Assembly: GCA_037176705.1 (NCBI GenBank)
Contig: CM073897.1
Coordinates: 43,402,488-43,466,487 of the forward strand
Source: Molossus alvarezi
Lineage: Eukaryota; Chordata; Mammalia; Chiroptera; Molossidae
Direction: 5' to 3'
Length of the DNA: 64,000 nucleotides
The position numbers and the translations under genes were made by a program. The notes beneath the pieces were generated by a model that was not told the DNA's origin, did not search any database, and saw nothing but the letters and a program-made list of their open reading frames with translations. Within the stretch, counting starts at the first letter, position 1. Each line of letters begins with the position of its first letter. Shown piece after piece: positions 23,180 through 64,000 of the stretch.

Positions 23180-24943
23180 CCACCCTGTGGAGCTCATGCC
23201 CTGCTGAGGATCACCTGCCTTGGCTAGGGTTTAAAGGTCTGTGCAGACTCAGAGGGTGTCAGTGAATGAGTTAAGTGGCTATGGGGAGGAGGCCATTCCC
23301 CTCACTTTTCTGTGAAGCTGACTGATGCTTACCCCTCACTGGAGATCTGCTAGAACCATCCTCTGGACTTCTGGCAGATCCACCCTCTGAGCTCTGGAGG
23401 ATGAACCTGCCTAACTCCTAGTGGCTCTACCCTGCTGATGTTGGGGCAAAGTATGAGACAGAGTGAGTTGTGTGGCTCTGGTATGGGGGCCATACCCCCA
23501 CCTTTCCCAAAGGCTGATTAGCACCTCCTTATCATGGTACAACTACTTGACCCCACTTGGAGACTCACTGTAAACCTGCCACATGCAACTTGAGTACTGC
23601 CAGAGGCTTTTTCATTGACTGACCCTAGCAGTCAGGTGGAAGCAAGAGGAGGCTGATCTTGGGTTGCCTTGGGACTTTTGGTGACCTGTCCCCAGTCTTG
23701 GTGTTGGTAAAAGCCAGCCTTGGTGCACAGCTTGGTGTTTCTTGTGTGCACCAGGCCCAGCAGAGGCAGCTACAAACTGTGGATCGTTTGTAGCACCTAA
23801 CAGGTTGCCCAGGACCAGTCACAGGAAGCATTTGACATTGGCTTGCACCAGCGTACCTCTCAAGAGACCCAGAATCAACACCATGAGTGGCCAGTTTTAG
23901 ACAACATCAGAGCAGGATCTAATAAGCTTCAAATAGCATATCTAAAGGGAGATCTCGGTAGGCACCAGACTGTGCTGAGCTGAATTCTGCTTTATGTGGT
24001 CAGCACCTGCACAGCAGCTCACTCACTGTGGTCAGGTTTAGCCTCACAGTCAGCCAGCCTGAGGGTCGATCCCAGGCACGAATGGGCCCATAGCAATCAA
24101 GACTCAGTTACAGTAGGAGGACGTACATAACCCACACAAAGGACATTCCTGGAGCACCCAGCATAGGTGATCAAGGATACTACACCACTGGATCCCACAG
24201 GACACTTACTACATAAGGCCACTCCATGAAGACTGGGAGTCATAGAAGATCTGTCTAATATATAGAAACAAACACAAAGAGGCAGCCAAAATGGGGAGAC
24301 AATGAAATAGGCCCCAAATGGAGGAACAGGAGAAATCTCCAGGAAAAGAGCTAAATGAAATGGGAGCAAGCTCTTTATCAGCTATAAGTTCAAAGTAGTG
24401 GTTGTAAGGATGTTCAATAGCATGAAAAAGGATGTAGAAACCATAAAAAAGGACTAGTCAGAAATGAAGAATACAATATCTGAAATGAAGAATACACTGG
24501 AAAGAATAAACAGTGGGTTGGATGAAACAGAGGAGGATTGAATCAACGATTTGAAAGACAAGGTAAAAATAAAACACCCAGAACAGCAAAAATGAAAAGG
24601 AATAATAATAAAAAAAGATAGTTTAAGGGATCTTTGTGATAACATGAAGCATAACAACATTCACATTATAGGAGTATCAAAAGGAAAAGGGAGAAGAGAA
24701 CAAGGAATCGAGAACTATTTGAAGAAATAATGACTGAAAACTTCTCTAACTGGGTGAAGGAAAAAGACACACAAGTCCAGGAAGCATAAAGAGACCTACA
24801 CAAAGACACATCATAATTAAAATTGTAAAGGTTAAAGACAAAGAGAGAATCTTAAATACCACAAGAGAAAGACAATTAGTTACCTATAAGGGAGCTCCCA
24901 AAATTCTGTCTGCTGATTTCTTCACAGAAACATTTCAGGCCAA
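23180..24943 (+). mobile_element. Older HAL1/L1 5' half
   Basis: Forward-oriented leader (23180-24280) followed by an A-rich coiled-coil ORF1 relic (about 24280-24943). Phrases match other ORF1 copies here, such as 'aaagacaaagagagaatctta' and 'gaaacatttcaggcca'. The sequence stops at about 24943, 150 bp before GDPD4 exon 1 of this window. Many stops occur and no ORF2 follows, so it may be a HAL1 or a 3'-truncated L1. Confidence 0.7.
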
Positions 24944-25092
24944 AGCTCTTTACAGGTACGTTCCCCAAAATGCTTCCTTTTGTATATTCTTCTGTTTTCT
25001 TATGCCTCATCTAGTTCAGTCTTGTACCCTGTCCTTGACACAGACACTACTGCTTTCTACTGTATTTTAAGGATTGAAACATGTTTTTGCAG

Positions 25093-59836
<34,744 letters not shown>

Positions 59837-60360
59837 GTAAGTGTTTGACCTCACCTGTCTAGGTTTGTATTGCCTTACTTGCACAAAATCTGCGTTCTAA
59901 CCAAACTACTTAGCTTTCCTTTCCCATCTCAGGATTCTGTGCGTGGCTGTCTTTTTGGAATTCCCTATTCCTCTCTTGCTCTTCCTTCCCTTTCTTCCTG
60001 CCTCCCTCTACCAACAAACATTTATCAAGTATGGATTATGTACCTGGAACATAGTCTTCAGCCCCTTTTCTTGTGCTTTATTCTCTCATGATTCAACACA
60101 TGTTTTTGTGTGCTTGGCATTTTTATTTTCACATAAGGTGATTGTTGAAAAGTCAGAACTCAAAAAGGTGTTTATTTCCTCCTGCCATTACCAGATAGTA
60201 CCTCATAAATAGCTTTGTGATCCAGGTAGGCATATTTCTAATAGGCATAATAAATTAAGAACATTACTAAATCATTATTTAAAAACTTAAAGCAGCCAAG
60301 TGTGAGAAGAAACTAAAGTTATCAACCACTACATTTATAAATGTATAATTAAAAATAGTT
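59837..60360 (+). other. GDPD4 intron, unique
   Basis: Unique intron sequence up to a HAL1 insertion. Two overlapping frames at 59870-60212 have no domain. Confidence 0.5.
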
Positions 60361-61212
60361 TTTATTTATTTATTTTTTAAACTTATCTTTATTGTTGAAT
60401 GTATTACAGATATTCCTCCTTTTCCCCCTATTGACCCCTCCTTCCCGCTCCTGTCCTCTTCCTGCCTTTCCCCACACTGTTGTCTGTGTCCATTGGTTAT
60501 GCATATAAGTTCTTTGGTTTATTTGTTCCACCCCCCCACCCAACCCCTTTCCCTTTAAAGTTTGTCAGTCTAACAACCAATTTTTACTTCTTAATCCCTT
60601 CACCTTTTTCACCCATCCCGCCAAACCCCTTCCCATCTGGCAACCAACAAAATGTTCTCTGTATCTACGAGTCTGTTTCTGCTCTGCTTGTTCATTTTGT
60701 TTGTAGATTCAATTGTAGATAGATATGATTTATTGCCATTTTGTTTGTTCATATTTTTGATCTTTTTCTTCACAAAGACCCTTCAGCATTCCATATAATG
60801 CTGGTTTGGTGGTGATGAACTCCTTTAACTTTTTCTTGACTGGGAAACTCTTTATATGGCCAGAGATTCTAAATGATAGCTTTGCAGGATAGAGTAATCT
60901 TGGTTGTAGGTTCTTGCTTTTCATCACTTTGAATATTTCTCGCCACTCCTTTCTGGCCTGCAAAGTTTGTTTTGAGAAATCAGCTGACAGTCTTATGGGA
61001 GCTCCCTTGTAAGCTAACTGCTTTTTTTCTTGCTGCTTTTAAGATTCTCTCTTTGTCTTGAACCTTTTGCATTTTGATGATGATGTGTCGTGGTGTGGGC
61101 CTCTTTGGTTTCATCTTGTTTGGGACTCTCTGTGCTTCCTAGACTTGTATGTCTGTTTCCTTCACCAAGTTATGGAAGTTTTCGGCCATTATTGTTTCAA
61201 ATAGGTTTTCAG

Positions 61213-61320
61213 TTCCTTCCTTCCTTCCTTCCTTCCTTCCTTCCTTCCTTCCTTCCTTCCTTCCTTCCTTCCTTCCTTTTCCCTCCCTCCCTCCCTCCCT
61301 CCCTCCCTCCCTCTCTTATT
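61213..61320. repeat. (TTCC)n-(CCCT)n microsatellite in a SINE tail
   Basis: About 16 TTCC units, then CCCT/CCTC units, between the broken HAL1 ORF1 and the T-run of the reverse SINE. It appears to be an expansion of the SINE's tail. Confidence 0.88.
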
Positions 61321-61566
61321 TTTTTTATCCTCACCTGAGGACATTTTTTCATTTTTTATTCAGATAGAGTGGGAGGGAGAGAGAGGAAGAGAGAGAGAGA
61401 GAAACATTGATGTGAAAGGGACACATCGAGTGGCTGCCACCCGCCTGACACAACCAGGGCCGGGGACAAACTGAAATTGAGTTACATGCCCTTAGCAGGA
61501 ACCAAACCCGGGTCTCTCTGGACCGCAGGCCGATGCTCTAACTGCTGAGCCAAACCGGCCAGGGCA
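61321..61566 (-). mobile_element. Ves-type SINE in HAL1 ORF1
   Basis: Reverse copy ending with the head at 61566. 'ggttttca' before the microsatellite and 'agttttca' after the head suggest the target duplication. Confidence 0.93.
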
Positions 61567-63458
61567 GTTTTCAATTTCTTGTTCTTGCTCTTCTCCTTCT
61601 GGCACCCTTATGATGCAAATGTTGGCTGCTTGAAGTTGTCCCAGAGGCTCCTTATACTATCCTAATTTTTTTTGGGTTCTTTTTTTGCTGTTCTGATTGG
61701 GTGTTTTGCTTCCTTATATTGCAAATCGATAGTTTGCTTCTTGGCTTTACCTACTCTACTATTGAATCTCTGTAAATTATTCTTTATTTTAGTTAGTGTA
61801 CCTCCTTCACTTCTGACTGGTCCTTTTTTATGTTCTTGAGGCCCTCACTAAGTTCATTGAAATTCTCACTAAGTTCTTTGAGTATCCTTATAAGCCATGT
61901 TTTGAACTCTGCATCTGTTAGATTGCATATCTCCATTTCATTTAGTTCTTTTCCTGGGGTTTTGTTCTGTTCTTTCATTTGGGACATGTTTCTTTGTCTC
62001 CTTATTTTGCCTGCCTCTCGATGTTTGTTTCTATATATTAAATAGAGTTGTTATGTCTCCTGGGCTTCCTACGGTGGCTGATTGTAGTAGGTTTCATGTA
62101 GGGTCCAGTGGTACAGCCTCCCTGGTTTCCCAGCTGGGCCCTTGAGGTGCACCCCTCATGTGGATTTTATACCCTTCTGTTGTAATTGAGTCTTGATTGC
62201 TGTTGACACATCAATGAGAGGGTTTTACTCAGACTGATCAGTTGCAAGGACTGGCTGTGTCCACTATCCACTGACCTCTGACTACCTTGGATGATCAGCT
62301 ATATAAGGGACCATCACACAGAGCCAGACTTACTTCAGGAGGCTCTGGCACCCACTGAGTCCATTCCTTGAGTTTGTCACTTGTGGAGGTGGTTGGGTGG
62401 TGGTGCTTCACAGTGTTCTGAAGCTGTCCATTGGGTGTGCTGACTCTGGGGCCAGGTCAGCCCCTGCCTGTGTTCTACCCAGGGGCCACCAGGCATAAGC
62501 TACCAAGTGGTCTGCAGATTGGCTGCTTCTTGTGCTGGGCTTAGAGGTGCCCAGGCTAAGCCAAGTTGTGAACCAAGGCTGGTTGCTTCCAGTGCCAGGC
62601 CTGGGGTCACTTAACAAGAGATATGGGGCTCATTGAGACCAGATGCTGCTTGTTTGAGAGAATTAAGGACAATTTGAAGCAGGATCCAAGACAGGCCAAT
62701 CCTATGGTAAAGCCACTGGTTGTAAAGCAACAGCTTGGGTGGGCCTGAAAGTTGGGTGAGGCAGGGCCTCAGGAAATCACCAGGGTGGGCAAATAGTGTG
62801 AGCCAGGTTACTGGAGTCCCAGATATGGCTGCCATCTGCCTGCTTTGTGAGAGTAGGGCTCACCAAAGGAACAAAGGCCTCCGACAGCACATATGTCCAA
62901 GAGAAAATTGCCTCTCCAGCCCTCCAGCCCTTGTTGCAAAGCCAAACAACTTAGTTCTTCCCTATATGTCTCTGGTGCCTTTCGAGCTACCTCCCCCACG
63001 CCAGAGCTCAGAGGGAGCAAGTCTGAGTAAGTCTGTGAGTGGGCCCTTTAAGAGGAGCTGCCTGGGGCTTCAGCAGCCTCAACCTTCCTCAGACTCAGTT
63101 CCTGGTGGTTTTTACAGCCAGAAGTGTTAGAAACTTCTCTTACTGGCACTGCAACCCTGAACTGGTTGCCTGGTGTGGGAGAGGGACCCCTTACTCCTCA
63201 GGGAGGACCTTTATAGCTGAGGTATCATCCTGATTTTTATGCACCACATGTGGGTGTGGGACCAGCCCATCTGCACCTCCGCCCTTCCTACCAGTCTTGG
63301 TGTGGCTTCTTCTTTAATTTCATAGTTGTAGGACTTCCATTCAGCTTGATTTCAGGCAGTTTTGAATGATGGTTGTTCTGTAGTTACTTGTAATTTTATG
63401 TGGTTGTGGGAGGACGCAATTCTGCGTTTACCTACGCCACCATCTTGACCGGAAATCT

Positions 63459-63632
63459 AGAGAGAGTTTTTAGAATTAAAAGTACCTGGGAATAAGATGG
63501 TCACTTTTTCAAACTTAACTGTTATTGATCACTGTTTAATCTTTATCCCCTTTTTCTTAGATTTAAAAATAATTTCTTTAGATAATTAAAATGTTTCAGA
63601 GACAAAATCTTTCTTGGAGATATCTATATCTA

Positions 63633-63664
<32 letters not shown>

Positions 63665-64000
63665 CATCCATCCATCCATCCATCCATCCAAATTCTCCTT
63701 GGGCTTAATAAAAATATTTGTATATACCTTTCTGAATCTCAAACCATGAAGTAGGCTACTGATATACCTCTGTTCCTGTTTCTGCTTTTCCTGCCTTTTT
63801 GACCATGAGATGGTTGATCAAAAAATGTCTTTTTTCCTTTAGCAGTGGAAAATTATGTATGTCTTACCTCTAATTTCCAATCAGAAGATTTCTTTTTGCC
63901 CAACTACACCTCTATTGTGATTGTATTCTATTTTATTTTACTTTTTTCAAATAGAAAATGGCTCTAAGATGATTTCCTTTTCTTCTAATCATAATTTAGA
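63459..64000 (+). other. GDPD4 intron with (TATC)n/(ATCC)n tract
   Basis: Unique intron with a tetranucleotide microsatellite at 63617-63690. No exon found before the window ends. Confidence 0.6.

Larger units (their letters stand above)
60365..63458 (-). mobile_element. HAL1, near full length, with SINE insertion
   Basis: Reverse-oriented HAL1: 3' UTR (60385-60760), ORF1 (about 60780-61990, interrupted) and leader (62040-63458) ending 'ccaccatcttgaccggaaatct'. It is split by a SINE and its expanded microsatellite tail (61213-61566). AGTTTTTA at 60357-60364 and again at 63465-63472 may be part of a decayed target duplication. No ORF2. Confidence 0.9.

Noticed and set aside
61213..61313. Regular repeats considered as a CRISPR-like array
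   Set aside because: Uninterrupted tetranucleotide repeats without spacers in a mammalian genome; a microsatellite.

Overview
The window is mammalian nuclear DNA, almost certainly from a bat (Chiroptera). The evidence is about 22 copies of a tRNA-headed SINE of the bat Ves type, a young L1 lineage, several 'half-L1' (HAL1) elements and hAT DNA transposons. GC is low, no bacterial operons are present, and every long open frame belongs to a retroelement. The exact bat family cannot be fixed from sequence alone.

The one host gene is a multi-exon gene on the + strand for a six-transmembrane glycerophosphodiester phosphodiesterase, best matched to GDPD4 (GDE6). Nine internal exons were located at 25093-25186, 27547-27606, 32669-32767, 32838-32931, 34764-34909, 35302-35384, 47081-47237, 58428-58649 and 59682-59836. 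All have AG/GT borders, compatible phases and no in-frame stop, giving 369 complete codons. They cover the membrane-spanning N-terminal half and the first part of the catalytic barrel. The first and last exons lie outside the window or were not recognised. One 60-nt exon (27547-27606) is too short for ordinary ORF scanning.

Layout: 1-13.2 kb is a nest of two old L1 fragments (minus) hit by SINEs, a hAT element and one full-length but dead L1 (+, 5846-11992). 13.2-16 kb is mostly unique intergenic or intronic DNA with SINEs. 16.1-20.3 kb is a second L1 (minus) carrying a SINE and a SPIN-like hAT. 20.3-23.0 kb is a HAL1 (minus) and 23.2-24.9 kb an older HAL1/L1 5' half (+). 25-36 kb holds the first six GDPD4 exons with MIR/L2 relics, SINEs, microsatellites and a 5'-truncated HAL1. 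38.2-46.6 kb is intron filled with L1. 46.6-58.4 kb holds exon 7, more L1, and a decayed class I (gammaretrovirus-like) endogenous retrovirus on the minus strand, split by a hAT element and a full-length HAL1. 58.4-59.8 kb holds exons 8 and 9. 60.4-63.5 kb is another near full-length HAL1 (minus).

No new biological system is evident. The most informative points are the hidden 60-nt exon, the Gln at a position that is usually a metal-binding Glu, the ordered ERV pol relic, the set of HAL1 copies, and the 319-bp 5' extension carried by the full-length L1.
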